A stretch of 64,000 bases of DNA from Neurospora intermedia. Taxonomy: Eukaryota; Ascomycota; Sordariomycetes; Sordariales; Sordariaceae. Position 1 is the stretch's first letter. Every line of letters begins with the position of its first letter. A program made the position numbers and the translations under genes. Below, piece after piece: positions 22,418-33,644 of the stretch. The stretch spans positions 186,001 through 250,000 of the forward strand of contig BTPP01000012.1 of NCBI GenBank assembly GCA_037102815.1, written 5' to 3'. The notes beneath the pieces are model-generated. The model was not told the origin of the DNA and made no database searches. It saw nothing but the letters and a program-made list of their open reading frames with translations.

Positions 22418-23041
22418 TGATGGAGTAACGCGCGAATGTAGAGCAAGGTAGGTACCTACTATCGACAGTGCATATTTTGGCCAGTTGAGGTGGTAGCTAA
22501 AATCAATAAGTGAAGCAGCGCGAGGGTTGGTTAATGTGCATCGAGTGGAAGTCACCCTGAGGGTACCTGGGTAGAGACAATAAAGAACAGACACTGGACA
22601 CTAGGCACGAAAACCCTACTAAAGCATCTACCCATCTACCCATCTACCCATCTATCCCTTTGATCACCTTCATCGCTTTCATAACTAAGTTCCAACCCAT
22701 CCTATGCACCTATTTAAAAGCCACGACACTATTCAAATATGTTTTCGCCAAGCGACGTGGAGCTCAGGTACCTGTACAATACCTAGGTAGAGGTACCTAA
22801 AGAAGTGGTGGTGATGGAACCAGGAGTTCAAAAAGACATTCGTGCAGATCTAGCCATACTTCTAGACTACTACGCTGCTGCTGCTGCTACTAGCTCTAAC
22901 ATTCCAAGTAGGTACACATGTACCGTCTACTCTACTTTATTATAACCATTTCGCTGTATCTCTTCAACACTCGCTATTTCCTGGTATAGGTATCCATCCA
23001 ACCAATTTCTAGGCATCTAGACCAATCTAGAGGTCCATCTC

Positions 23042-26000
23042 CTAAAAGCCCCCTCCCTCCGGTTCCGGTTGTTTCCTAATAACCTTCAACTCACCCATCC
23101 AATGTTTACCTGCCCATTTGCTGTCTTCATCCTGCTCGTCATCACCCTCTTGATCATTGCCACCAGGATCTCCATCATCCGCAGTCACGGCCGTAGCCTT
23201 TTGTTTTCCCTTCCCCTTGTCCTTGGGACCATGACTCTTACCACTGCCCCCACCACCAGTCAAACGCCTGAACTTTCTAAGCTCCTCAATCACATCCTTC
23301 ATCTGCTCCAGTTCCTCTCGCGTAGGACGGCGCATGTCTTTTCTCAAGAGATTTCGCTTGCTTGCGCTAGTTTCTCTCTCTGGCTTTGCTGCGTCGCCAG
23401 TGTTTGCCTCGCTGGATTGTCCACCAGCACCATCACCACCAGCCATTCTCCCGCCAGAGAAATCCCCCGTGTCCTGGCTTTGACCGCAACCGTCCAACCC
23501 ACCATGCCCATCCCGAGAAAGAGAAGACGTAGACGAAGAAACCGGAAAGAAAACATCCCCGAAAAGACCGGCTTTCCAAGCTGACCAGAATACATAGCAT
23601 CCTGCTCCTACTCCTTCTCTCGCCGCCGCCGCTGCCCTCGCTTGACTGTCCGCAGCTTGACGCACATGTTGTTCCATCTGCCGCCGTACGATATGATCAG
23701 GTCGATATAATTGTTCACGACGCATTTCACCCCCCATCTCACCCCTTCCACCCCCTTCACCCGCCGCCCGCGGAAGAGACTGTGTTGGCACCCCCGCCCT
23801 CACCATACTCGGTGTGGCAGCCATTATGGGACCAAAGACTCGTAGTAGCTCATTTCGCTCGAAATCACCGGGACCACAAGGACCTTCATAAGCACTAAAC
23901 ACACTAGAGGCATTGAAACTACTGGAAGCATTGAGACTAGCAGTAGGGGACCAAGCAGAACCAGCATGGCCAGCAGCTGAGGGATCCGCCCTATCGCCAG
24001 GGTCACGGACGCTGTTCGGATGCAACCACAACACGCGAGAAATGAGGAGATTATAAGTGTTGATGGAGGCTTGCTTCTCTTGGGGGGAGAGGAAGTAGGG
24101 GAAGGAGATGTAACAGGGGGGAACAGGGGTTAGGAGGTCTGGGGTTTCTGCTGGTGGTGGTAATGGGGTGGATGGGGGAATGGGCCAAGCCGTGTAGGCG
24201 GGTGGATGGGGGAGTAGGGAGTTGGCTCGTCTCATTATCTGTTCTAGTGATGGGGGAAGCGCTGGTAGTTCTCGGGCTTGTTCTCGTGAAGGGTAGGGGG
24301 ATTGCCATGGATCGTATAGATCCTGAACTGATGGTGATGCTAGCTGAAACGAGGACGCGCCGTTGTTGTTGAGCCCCGGTCGGCTGTGACCTTCATGATG
24401 ATACCCAACGAACACCTTGGTCTTCCCAGACGCCGCCTTGGAGATGGATGTCACGTAGATCGGCTGATTCCAATCAAGGTTTTCATGCGCCCGGCGTTCA
24501 ACTTCCTGTGGCCATTTCTGGTGTCGGGACTGTAGCACCGCTCGGACCCATGATGTCTCGGTGCCTAGTCGGTCCAATTCTGAGCCGTGTTGCGGTTGTT
24601 GCCGCCGGGACCTTGTCGTACCATTGTTGTTGGCATTGACATGTCTCACAGCGGACGAAGTTGATGGGCCGCTTGTGCCGTGGCTGTTGCTGCTGCGAGT
24701 AAATCCCCCAAATGTGTTAAACTCCTCAGTAGCACCGCTATTGAGCAGAGCTTCAGCATCAAAATCATCTAACGTTTGGCCCTTCCCTTGCTTCTCACGC
24801 AGGTCCGTATCAAATTCGAGAAAGATCTTGCGCAGTCCGGTAAGCAGTGGGGGTGGATGGCGTGACTGGATACGGCGATACTCTGCCCTCAGCTTGGCGA
24901 TTGTCTGTTCCTGAAACCATGCAGCTTTCAGCAATCCCTTGAGTCTCTCGATCAAAGGCCCGGTAGAGTACCGCGGGATGTGCGTCAGGGTCAGAGAACT
25001 CAGCCAGGGGTTCATTTCTGGATGAAAGGGGTTGGGAAAGACTAGGTCGGCTCGAGGGAGGAGGAAGGTTTCGGCGAACCATATCTTCTCCATGGCAGAT
25101 AGATCATCGAATCCCACCAGTGAGGGTAGATTTGTGACCAAGGAGTGATGGATACGTAAGATCTGCAGGTTAGAAAAGACAGGGCGGAACAGATGAGAGA
25201 GACCCAAAATGCCGGCTAGCGCCTGGGTCTTGCAGCCAGACACGGATGATGGGACGGCCCTGGAGTCGTGGTAGTACTCGTTGAATCGAGACATGTCGGC
25301 TTCAGTCATACACAGCATGGAGTCGCATTCAAAGCGCTGCAACTGCTCGAGCCCAAGCTCCATTAATGACTTGAAGCCTTCGGCTGTGATCATAGGATTC
25401 TGATTGAGGTAGAGATGAGTGATACCCCAAAGGGGACGTTGACAAATCTCGAGATTATAAATGGACAAAACATTCTTCTCCAAGCAGATGGCTTTGATAA
25501 CAGCATCGAGCGAGTCATCGAAGGCTCTTCTTCTTACTTTTTCGGGCTCTGGGATGGTGTCGAACGGGTTTGCCATGAATACATATTCGGGGCTGTCCTC
25601 ATGGTACCTCCGGGGATGATACAAACGCAAGTCCTCGGTCCAGGGTGTTTCGTGAATGAAGAGACCCATTTTGCTCGAGCATACAGAGCCTTCCAGTTCG
25701 TGACGATAGCCGCGGCCAACACATGAGCATGATCCATCATCCTCACGTCTCCCGAGCCGCCGAGAACCCCAGAAGCCATGCTTTGCGACAGCTTGGAGAC
25801 AACGATCGGACAAGCGGTTGTTGGAGAGATCCAGACTCCACAACCACTGCCAAAGTTCGTCCAGGATTTGTGCAGCGTTCGAGTCTCCCATATTGTGGCC
25901 TGTCGCCCTCAGGATGCGTAGGCTGTGCATATGCTTGAAGACCGGCAGGGCGTGTCCACCTTGATTATCAACCCGAGAGTCATCAAAGTAGACGACTTCC

Positions 26001-26509
26001 CGAAATTGTTCATGGTCAGGCCATTGAACTCGCGGCCCATCACACCTGACGGCAGCCACGACATAGGGTTGGGTTGAGATTTGGCTAAGGCTGATGTGGA
26101 ATCTATGTTCGTGATCACTTGGGGGAGGACAATCAATCATGGCCATACAGCGCACGTTGGGGAGCCAGGAGGAGGGCACGTAACGGTCGAGCATGGATGG
26201 CCAGTCCCTGATGCGTGGAGTGAGGGCGAAAACCAGGGAACGGGTGCTCAAACGGGCATTAGGAACGGTACGCGTAAACAGCTCGGTTCTCGGGATTCCC
26301 CCATCCCGCCTGGTGGTTGGCTCGTCGAGGGCGTAGCACATGGCAAACGGATCGGTCCAGAGCCTGGGGAGGAAATAATCGCAAAAGTGCCTGGACACAC
26401 GGCAGAGTCGGGCATAGTCCCGAATCAAGATGGAGGGGCCAACCAGCTCCAGCCACTCCAGCGTCCTGGTAGCCTCCTGGTACGACGGCAGGCTTGTTTC
26501 CGGCGGCAT
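23042..26509 (-). CDS. F-box-like / leucine-rich repeat protein
   Basis: Single open frame of 1155 residues from the ATG at 26509 (context GTCAATATGCCG). The frame is open 95 codons further to an ATG at 26794, but that part is T/I-rich low complexity with a weak start, so I use 26509. Residues 18-55 look F-box-like: L-V-G-P-S-I-L-I, then L-C-R-V-S-R-H-F and L-P-R-L-W. LRR-type strands follow around 190-450, such as W-S-L-D-L-S-N-N-R-L-S-D and I-T-H-L-Y-L-N-Q-N. The second half is disordered, with N/G/S stretches, proline-rich patches and an E/D/K-rich C-terminus. If the F-box holds, it would be an SCF ubiquitin ligase substrate receptor, which is inference. I cannot assign a characterised orthologue. 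Confidence 0.75.
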   Translation of the reverse strand: MPPETSLPSYQEATRTLEWLELVGPSILIRDYARLCRVSRHFCDYFLPRLWTDPFAMCYALDEPTTRRDGGIPRTELFTRTVPNARLSTRSLVFALTPRIRDWPSMLDRYVPSSWLPNVRCMAMIDCPPPSDHEHRFHISLSQISTQPYVVAAVRCDGPRVQWPDHEQFREVVYFDDSRVDNQGGHALPVFKHMHSLRILRATGHNMGDSNAAQILDELWQWLWSLDLSNNRLSDRCLQAVAKHGFWGSRRLGRREDDGSCSCVGRGYRHELEGSVCSSKMGLFIHETPWTEDLRLYHPRRYHEDSPEYVFMANPFDTIPEPEKVRRRAFDDSLDAVIKAICLEKNVLSIYNLEICQRPLWGITHLYLNQNPMITAEGFKSLMELGLEQLQRFECDSMLCMTEADMSRFNEYYHDSRAVPSSVSGCKTQALAGILGLSHLFRPVFSNLQILRIHHSLVTNLPSLVGFDDLSAMEKIWFAETFLLPRADLVFPNPFHPEMNPWLSSLTLTHIPRYSTGPLIERLKGLLKAAWFQEQTIAKLRAEYRRIQSRHPPPLLTGLRKIFLEFDTDLREKQGKGQTLDDFDAEALLNSGATEEFNTFGGFTRSSNSHGTSGPSTSSAVRHVNANNNGTTRSRRQQPQHGSELDRLGTETSWVRAVLQSRHQKWPQEVERRAHENLDWNQPIYVTSISKAASGKTKVFVGYHHEGHSRPGLNNNGASSFQLASPSVQDLYDPWQSPYPSREQARELPALPPSLEQIMRRANSLLPHPPAYTAWPIPPSTPLPPPAETPDLLTPVPPCYISFPYFLSPQEKQASINTYNLLISRVLWLHPNSVRDPGDRADPSAAGHAGSAWSPTASLNASSSFNASSVFSAYEGPCGPGDFERNELLRVFGPIMAATPSMVRAGVPTQSLPRAAGEGGGRGEMGGEMRREQLYRPDHIVRRQMEQHVRQAADSQARAAAAAREGVGAGCYVFWSAWKAGLFGDVFFPVSSSTSSLSRDGHGGLDGCGQSQDTGDFSGGRMAGGDGAGGQSSEANTGDAAKPERETSASKRNLLRKDMRRPTREELEQMKDVIEELRKFRRLTGGGGSGKSHGPKDKGKGKQKATAVTADDGDPGGNDQEGDDEQDEDSKWAGKHWMGELKVIRKQPEPEGGGF

Positions 26510-29500
26510 ATTGACTGTTGATGGATGGGATGTTGATATTGATTCAATGTACTGTCCGGGAGTAGCAAGTCGTAGGATTGATGAATCTCCGGAAAAAGAG
26601 ATGTTGAGCCATTTCCGGGAGGCGGGAGATACTGGGCAGCATGAGTCACGTTGTTGATGGCTGCCGGCGATGTTGGTGGTGGTGGTGATGGTGATGATGG
26701 TGGTGGTGAGGGAAGGTTGAAATGAGGCGATGCACAAGATGGCTAAGCAGGAGCAGGGCAGTTCATCCCAAGTTGTGGTGAGTGCATCTAGCATCCGTTA
26801 CACGCGGCCAAAGCTGTTAGAGATTCACAGAGAGCTTCACACTAGCACTAACAGCCACTACTGTCTACCTGCTGTGCGCCTGCTTGGCTTCCCGTGAGCC
26901 GTTGTTAAGCGACACCAAACTTGCATTTACTGTCAGCATCACCACCACTCCTTCCACAGTTGTCTTCCGAGTTGACCGAAAATCTTCATGGAGGTGCTCC
27001 TGCCGTCGGATAAAATGTTAGGTAGAGGTAAGTATGTCGATGCTCAGCGTTCCTTCCACCCCAACACACTCTAACAATTAACCCCTCCATCTGCCAAGTG
27101 GAATTATTTCAAGCCACCAAGCCCCAAACAACCAACACGGCAACTGCCCCTCCATCACCACTGCAACAACACTGTTCCGGGCCACCTACCCGAACGGAAC
27201 CGACGTGAACCACAGCTAAGCGGACGGAGCGAAAGAGAGAGAAAACACATGACCGTGTGGCTCTGGGAGCACCCGTGTCTGTGTTACCCCTCACTTCTCT
27301 CGACATTTTCCATCTTGACAGGCTGTCACCACTGCCATCTTCCGCTACTACAGTAGTACTAAGCCAGCTTGTTCCTCAAGCCTCGCACGCCTCGTCACAC
27401 CCTCCATCTTTTGTAATACTATGGATGGTACCTTTAGTGCCGTATCCGGCCTGCTCGTTTTTCTAGCCAACCACGATTCAGAACTCACCTCCAGGGTAGG
27501 TCTCCCAAGTGGGAAAATGCCAAGAGAAGATGGTGGGCGATCAAAACCAGGATGGTGATGGATATCGCTACACAGTATGGTAGTGTACACCATGATACGA
27601 TGCCTCTTTTCTGCGTTATGAGTGGCCAGCCTCACGAGAGCCGGTGTTGGTCCCGTCACACACGCCATCCTTGACGGTTAGAGGTACTTATCCTTGGAGG
27701 TCATCATCCGACGGACCCCGTCAGTCGTTACTCCATCCGTTGAGTACTGTACACACCAAAAACCAAGAACCGAGTCACTGGAACGTACCAAGCGCTGTGC
27801 GACCCAGTTCAGTTGCGACCTCGAGCGAGGCCTTACACTAGAAGAGCCCAGTCCAGTGACGATCCATACTCTAGACCCCGTGAAAGCTGAGCCTTCCGTT
27901 CGGTCCAGATTACTACTCTACCCGAGGCGAAACCCGTCTTGTTGGTTGGTTGGTTGCACCCGTCCATCTGTTTCTTCGTTTTCTCGTTCCTCGTTCCTCA
28001 AATGCTACCAACTGCCAACTTGTACTCAGTCCTCTACCTAACCGTCGTAGGAGCCGGCCACGCCGCACGTTCGACCGGCCAGCGGCACCGTACAGTGCAG
28101 TATTAACAACAGTCGCACCGACAAGTGCTACAACTGACGGCATCCCCAGCCCGGCTACCGAAACCCATATCATACATGCTAACCGGGGCGTTAGTTGTCG
28201 TGCAGATGGAGAAAGAACACTTCTATCTCGTTTGTCGCCAAGTCGGGTAATAACACTTGCTGCATCTGTTGGTTAAATAGCTTCCTCGTGTTGGTATCAG
28301 ATTTATCTAGAGGTAACCTACAGCTAACAGAGCAAGCACTGACAAGCGCAAAAAGTAACACGTAGAAAATAATTCGGGGTCCTACCATGGATATGATCGG
28401 CGATCAACTTTGTGGAAAAATGATGGCATGATGGATGGAAGAAGAAACGACGAGAGTCCGGGGAAAGAGGACCCCTCCTCTCTCAGCTTTGCTCGGCTAA
28501 CAAGTATCGGAATTCGCATTCCCCTCCTCCTCCTATGGGCTCCTCTCGACTACTACCAGCCTGCAAATCACTGGCATCCGCACCGGCGACCTGTCAGTTT
28601 CCATGTTCCTGATCTTGGTTATCACCGAGTCCTCGCCAAGATTGATAATCATTCTCATGCCATCTATCGCCATGCATAACAACAGACAACCCCTTTCGGC
28701 GGCTTTTGACTGTTCATCATTTCCCATGCATAAAACTACTGCGTGTGGATGATCACTGGACCCTGTAACTCAAAGGCTCTTACATGAACGATATGTGGAC
28801 AATCTAAAGGTTTCAGAGCTGCATGAACTTACCTCTTCCGCAATTCGCACATGAAGCCGGAATGCGGCATACAGATCGGCAAAGACGGCTTTCCCAAAAA
28901 GACGAACAAAGTCAATCGAGGTTTGACTCACATCCAGTTTGTGGTGTAATGTAGCTACCTACACACCACCATTGCCACTTTCAACTTTGGACTCTCCAGT
29001 ACCCCTCCTCGGCAAACCCACCAGGCACACAACAGACATAGCTGTTTTCCTTGATCGAACGAGGGGTTAATTCTGCTGTCCAGAATATGTAGGTAAGTGA
29101 TGAACTGATTGCCATGTAAAAAGGTTGCAACCACTACCCGTACCACCACCATGACGACTGGAATGACCGATTATGCAGGTCCAGGACAAAAAAACAGTCG
29201 GGCGCGGGTACCTGCAACATCCACATCCGGGTGGCCCTGAGGTACTAATCCATCTGAGGAGGCGATTCCTTCCTCTGACAGGTGGCTTTTTGTGTACCCA
29301 CACCCACACAGCAACAGCAGCGGGAATGTCTTTGAACATCGGTTAGAAGTATGGGGTAAATGTGGTAGGACAAGATCTCTGCTGTGATACCCAATTGATA
29401 ACGTAGATAGACAGCCTCAAGATGCATCTCAGGTATGGGAGATTGAATCTTTCTGGGTAAAGCTTTTGTTCCGTTCGCAAGATTGACCAGAAAGTGTCAG

Positions 29501-32445
29501 TGTCCGCAAAAAGGCGGTAAGTGATAGAATACCTACTCATTGGACCTATGGCCGGTGATGGAATTGAACCCGTGGTTTGAGGGTACGTTAACCTGTTCGC
29601 TGTAGAGGTACTTAGTGAAAAAGCAAAACTCCAATCACAGGTTCACGATTGGCGTGGTGTGGTAAACTGGACCTATCAGATGCGTTGGTCGGTTAGAGGT
29701 AGCTTATCACCGAAGTACCTCTGTGTGTACAAGGTAGGAAGAAAGTGAGAAAGAACAAGCGACTTATGCATGATGACCTGATCTAGCCTTTTACATCTAC
29801 ACTACAACAAACTCATCACAGAAATATCAAATTCGTACTTTTACCTAGCCATCCAAACTTCCATGTTGCTGACGAACAAATGCTATTGCTCTTGTTCTCC
29901 AGCAGAGTTTAGAATTGAGATCATTCTCTTCTTGCGACGCGCACTACCTCACTCAAGGTACCTAGTTACCTGGTGAGTGCCTAGAAGCAGAAGAAAAACT
30001 CACCCCATTCACATGTTCATCGCCACCAAACCCACCAAGTCCCTCATCTCAGCTCGCTATCGGAACCTGTCTACAATAGATCTCTACCTCTCATTAGTTA
30101 TGTGAGAGAAGGAACTAACCACTTTCCATCAACCTTTCATTCCGTCCCCACCGCATGCATGCACACAAGAAATATGCAAAATGCCGATCTGGCAACTCGA
30201 ACCAGGTAAGTCAACCTTATAGGGCCGCCTGGCCCCATTTCGCCTTGGCGAAACTTCATCCGTCTTGACACCCTTTGGTGGTTTGAGAGATCTCAATCTC
30301 TTACCGGCAGTACTCGTCTGGGCTAGAAGCGCCTTAGACCCCAGACCAGTAGCTTTTGGTTGCTCGGCTTCCTACCGTAGGTTTAATTAATGTACTGTCG
30401 CCGAGAAAAGGAAACCGAAGAGAGAACCGAAAAAAAAGAAGCGAAATAAAAACGAAAAGCAAAATGACGAGGTTCCCAGGGGTCAAAAAAAAGCAAAGTG
30501 AGGTATGGAGACTTCGTACCCAAGGATATGGTTGGACCCCTCCTTCGCAGTGCATTAGTTCGCCTCTTGTTTTTCTTTTTTATTATGTACTTCAAGATTA
30601 CAACACATTAGTCTACGCAGTATACTACTATGCAGTACGCTACACTTACTAGTATATGTACCCTCTAGAATATCTTGACCTAGGTGGGGATGTCCTCTAG
30701 TTCTGCGGTCACTAGTTGTAAGGACCCGGAAAGCCGGGGACCCGAGTAAGAAACTAAGTGTAGACTACTGTACCTCCGGCTCTACACTAGTGAACTTAAG
30801 CCGCTAGAAAAATGATGACGACCGATTGGACGAAACCCGCCTCCAAGTGTACTCTTCCATGTCTTCTTCTTCTTCTTTTGGCGCTATTACTTCTGGGCTG
30901 ACGACCATCCGACTCGAAACTCCACAAGCTGATGACAAGCTCATAAGGCCTATATGATATGATAGAGGCAACGTAGGTAGTAAAGTAAAGAAAAAAAACA
31001 AAAGTACCTACCTACTTTTCCAAGTGACGATTGCTTCGATTCCGACCGAATAGCTGGGCCCTGCTATCTAGGTCCCCTGCTCCCCGGCCGTCTAGTCTAG
31101 TGTAGACGGGACTTGGCTGCCCAGATGCCGCAGTGAAGTGTGTTGGTTGGTTGGTTCAGTTCAGTTCAGTTCAGTTCGTGCAGTACCGTGCCTGATTTGG
31201 CCTGCAGTGTCCTGAAGCGACTTGATGGGGCAAAATACCTACTACTATTGACTCTCTTGTTAGCCAATGGCCACTTGGAAAAGAGCACGAAATGCCCGGC
31301 AACACTACCCGGTCAAGACAGTTTGAGTCTTGACATTCCCTTTTCCCAGTGAGCAGTGACTGCTACACTACACTACACTACACCAACCCAACAAAACCCA
31401 TTACCGTTCAATAACGGGGCAACACCCCCCTCCCCCCCTCCCAAAGAATTTTGTCTCGGGCAGATATTGACAAATTGCGGGGTGCCGTGTGCCTTGCAGT
31501 TGCCCAGTCGGTGTTGAGAGAACTAATCAGATCTGAGACACAGGGTTTTTACGTGTAGTGTAGTGGATTTTGATAGTTGGTCCCGTCCTTGGTTTGCCCC
31601 CCCGTCGTACGTCGCCTTGATCGTACGACGTTTGGTTTTTGAGCCATTGGTCGTTCCTTCCTTCCCGTTATTACTTACTTGCAAGGAACTCCCGGGCTTT
31701 TGGGAAAGAGTGGAACTACATACAGCAGGAGGGACTGCAAATCAATCTCCCAGGTTCATTGAAACAGAAAAAGTCAAGGTGACAAAGTGGCCAATCGGTT
31801 TCAACTTTACTTGGTAACATTATACTCATTTTTGGAAATTGCTTTTTCCTTTGTTAGAGGTAGTTGAGTTACTCTTTGCTTTTCCTTCCCCTCCTAGCCG
31901 AGCCGGCCCAAAGCGAGCCCCTCCTTCCCATTATCTAGGGCGCCCTTTCCCATCCACACAATTGAACTCCCATCTGTGGATCCATTGCCTCCCGGGTATA
32001 TGATCGCCCGCGGCTGCACCAAATGTGTTACAGTACTTCGTTGTGATTAATACATGGTCTTCGTTATGGAGACCCAGCTCTGTCTCTCGCTCTCGACTGA
32101 TCTCACACATTAGATAAGGTATGAAGCCTCCAAACGCCCCAGATGATAGGATGCAGTGTTGCAGTGGACAAAAGAGATAAGCAAAAGACATGCCAGCCAA
32201 AAAAGCCTGTTGGAAGCATAGCACGTTGAATGCGCCGCCGACGGTCGTGATATAGAAAAGGGGTATGTTGCGAAAATGAAACAAATTGCTGCGTGAAAAA
32301 GTAAAAGCAAAACAGCAGCACCACAAAAAGGAATAAATGAAAAAGAGAAAAAAAAAAAGACAAAGAGAAAAGAAGAAGAGGAAGAAGAAATTAATCAGAA
32401 AAAAAAAAAAAGACTCCAAACGCCTCGTAGGTTGATGCAAACAGC
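26510..32445. other. Gene-free 5.9-kb spacer
   Basis: Lies between the F-box/LRR gene start and the C2H2 gene end; it must hold the former's promoter. A GGTGGTGATG-type trinucleotide patch occurs at 26668-26710. TAGAGGTA copies occur at 27023, 27679, 28308, 29603, 29694 and 31855. A TTCAG pentamer run is at 31156-31177 and A-rich tracts are at 32340-32412. Frames are all under about 120 codons (up to 170 near the right edge, where the translation is F-rich low complexity) with no domain. No tRNA or 5S gene was found on reading both strands. Confidence 0.5.
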
Positions 32446-33644
32446 CTAGGCGTGATGCTCGGATTTGGGCTTCTTGTTCCGTCGAGGAATGTTCTTCAGC
32501 TCCTCTTCCAGAGCAGCCTTGGCCTTGGGAGCATATTTGACACCCTTCATCTTGGTTGGTCGTGGCTTGGCGTGGAGCCCGAGGTGTTGTCTTCTGTTAT
32601 CCGGTCGGTTGAACTTCTTGTCGCAGAAGCTGCAGGGATACCATACTGGGACTTCCGAGTGAGCACTGTTTAGGCTGTTAGCTTGACCCTGTGTGTTGAT
32701 CACTTTGGGGGTGGGATGACTTACTTTGTCTTGTGCCTCTTGAGGTGCTCTGACCGCCTGTATGTTTTCCCACAGCCTGGGTAATCGCAGATGTTGGTTC
32801 CGGCAGAGACCCTCTGAATGGGGTCAATGAGTATCGACCCGGGCCCGTATGGGTTGTGTGATTCGTGCTCTGGCTTGCCTTCTCCGTTCATGTGCATCGA
32901 GGGGCGGGGAGCCAAAGGGGCATCGCGTTGGACCATTTGGAGAGCGGTGGTTTTTTGCCGAGCCTCTTCGACATAAAGCTGTCTCTTTTCTGAGGGCGAA
33001 GGATACGAGTGTCCACCAGCCGACATGGGAGACATGTCGCCTTCTTGTTTTACTCTTGAGACTGACCGGCAAGAGCTTGACGATGGCGAGAGAAATTTGC
33101 TGAAGATGGGGCTTTCTGCTTGTTCCCAGACAGACCACGCATCGTATGTGTTGCCAGGCTGGATTGCCTGTACAGCAGGGCTGGGCGCAAGAGGTGAAGG
33201 AGCCAGGCCATTGTTGAACGTATAGTAGTCCATCTGCTGAGGTGATGCAAAATGGGTTGCGACATCATTGTAGTATTGCATTGGGTGAACGTTGTTGTTG
33301 ACTTGGGTTCGAGAAGGCGTGAGAGGCATTCCGGGTGCGAATAAGTCGGAGCCATCTCCAGCTTTCATGTTGAGTGGAAAGTAGGCAGACACGGAAGATG
33401 GCGGCGGGGTGAAGACATTGTCCACCGGAGGGGCAAAAGAAGACGGGCCGAAGTCCATTGAGTTGTGGCGAGCAGGCGTGGACGAGCCGGATGATGGCGT
33501 GAACGGGCCGTTGGAGGCAAAGGAGTAGGAAGACCTGATACCGGTGAAAGCAGAAGGCGGGTAGTCGAGAAAGCCAGCGTCGTGGTGGTGGTGGTGGTCC
33601 ATGTCCAGATGCAAGTCGCACATGGAGAGTGCGTGGGTGACCAT
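32446..33644 (-). CDS. C2H2 zinc-finger transcription factor
   Basis: Two exons, 33644-32725 and 32665-32446, give about 379 residues; the intron has GTAAGT, a CTAAC branch and AAACAG. Two adjacent fingers near the C-terminus are intact: C286-x4-C291-x12-H304-x4-H309, with the intron inside the last spacer, and C318-x2-C321-x12-H334-x3-H338. The spliced frame is needed to supply the last histidine of finger 1. A basic tail follows (R-R-N-K-K-P-K), a likely nuclear signal. The first 280 residues are S/P/N-rich and disordered, with D-H-H-H-H-H-D near the start. The frame is open 30 codons further to an ATG at 33734. The finger pair resembles fungal developmental regulators, but I cannot name the orthologue. 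It is flanked by two very long spacers, and a TAGAGGTA octamer lies at 33661, just before the start. Confidence 0.85.

Larger units (their letters stand above)
21158..23041. other. Convergent, repeat-rich 1.9-kb spacer
   Basis: Lies between the tail of the type II membrane protein gene and the tail of the F-box/LRR gene. It contains two degenerate minisatellites (listed separately), CCTA and GGAT microsatellites, and TAGAGGTA octamers at 21851, 22215 and 22788. Short frames here are repeat translations. Confidence 0.65.

Noticed and set aside
26510-26794. 95-codon N-terminal extension of the F-box/LRR protein
   Set aside because: Weak start context and T/I-rich low complexity; the ATG at 26509 has a better context and precedes the conserved part.
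29560-29570. tRNA B-box-like GGTTCAATTCC on the minus strand
   Set aside because: The T-stem pairs at only two of five positions and no matching acceptor or A box lies upstream; at most a decayed relic.
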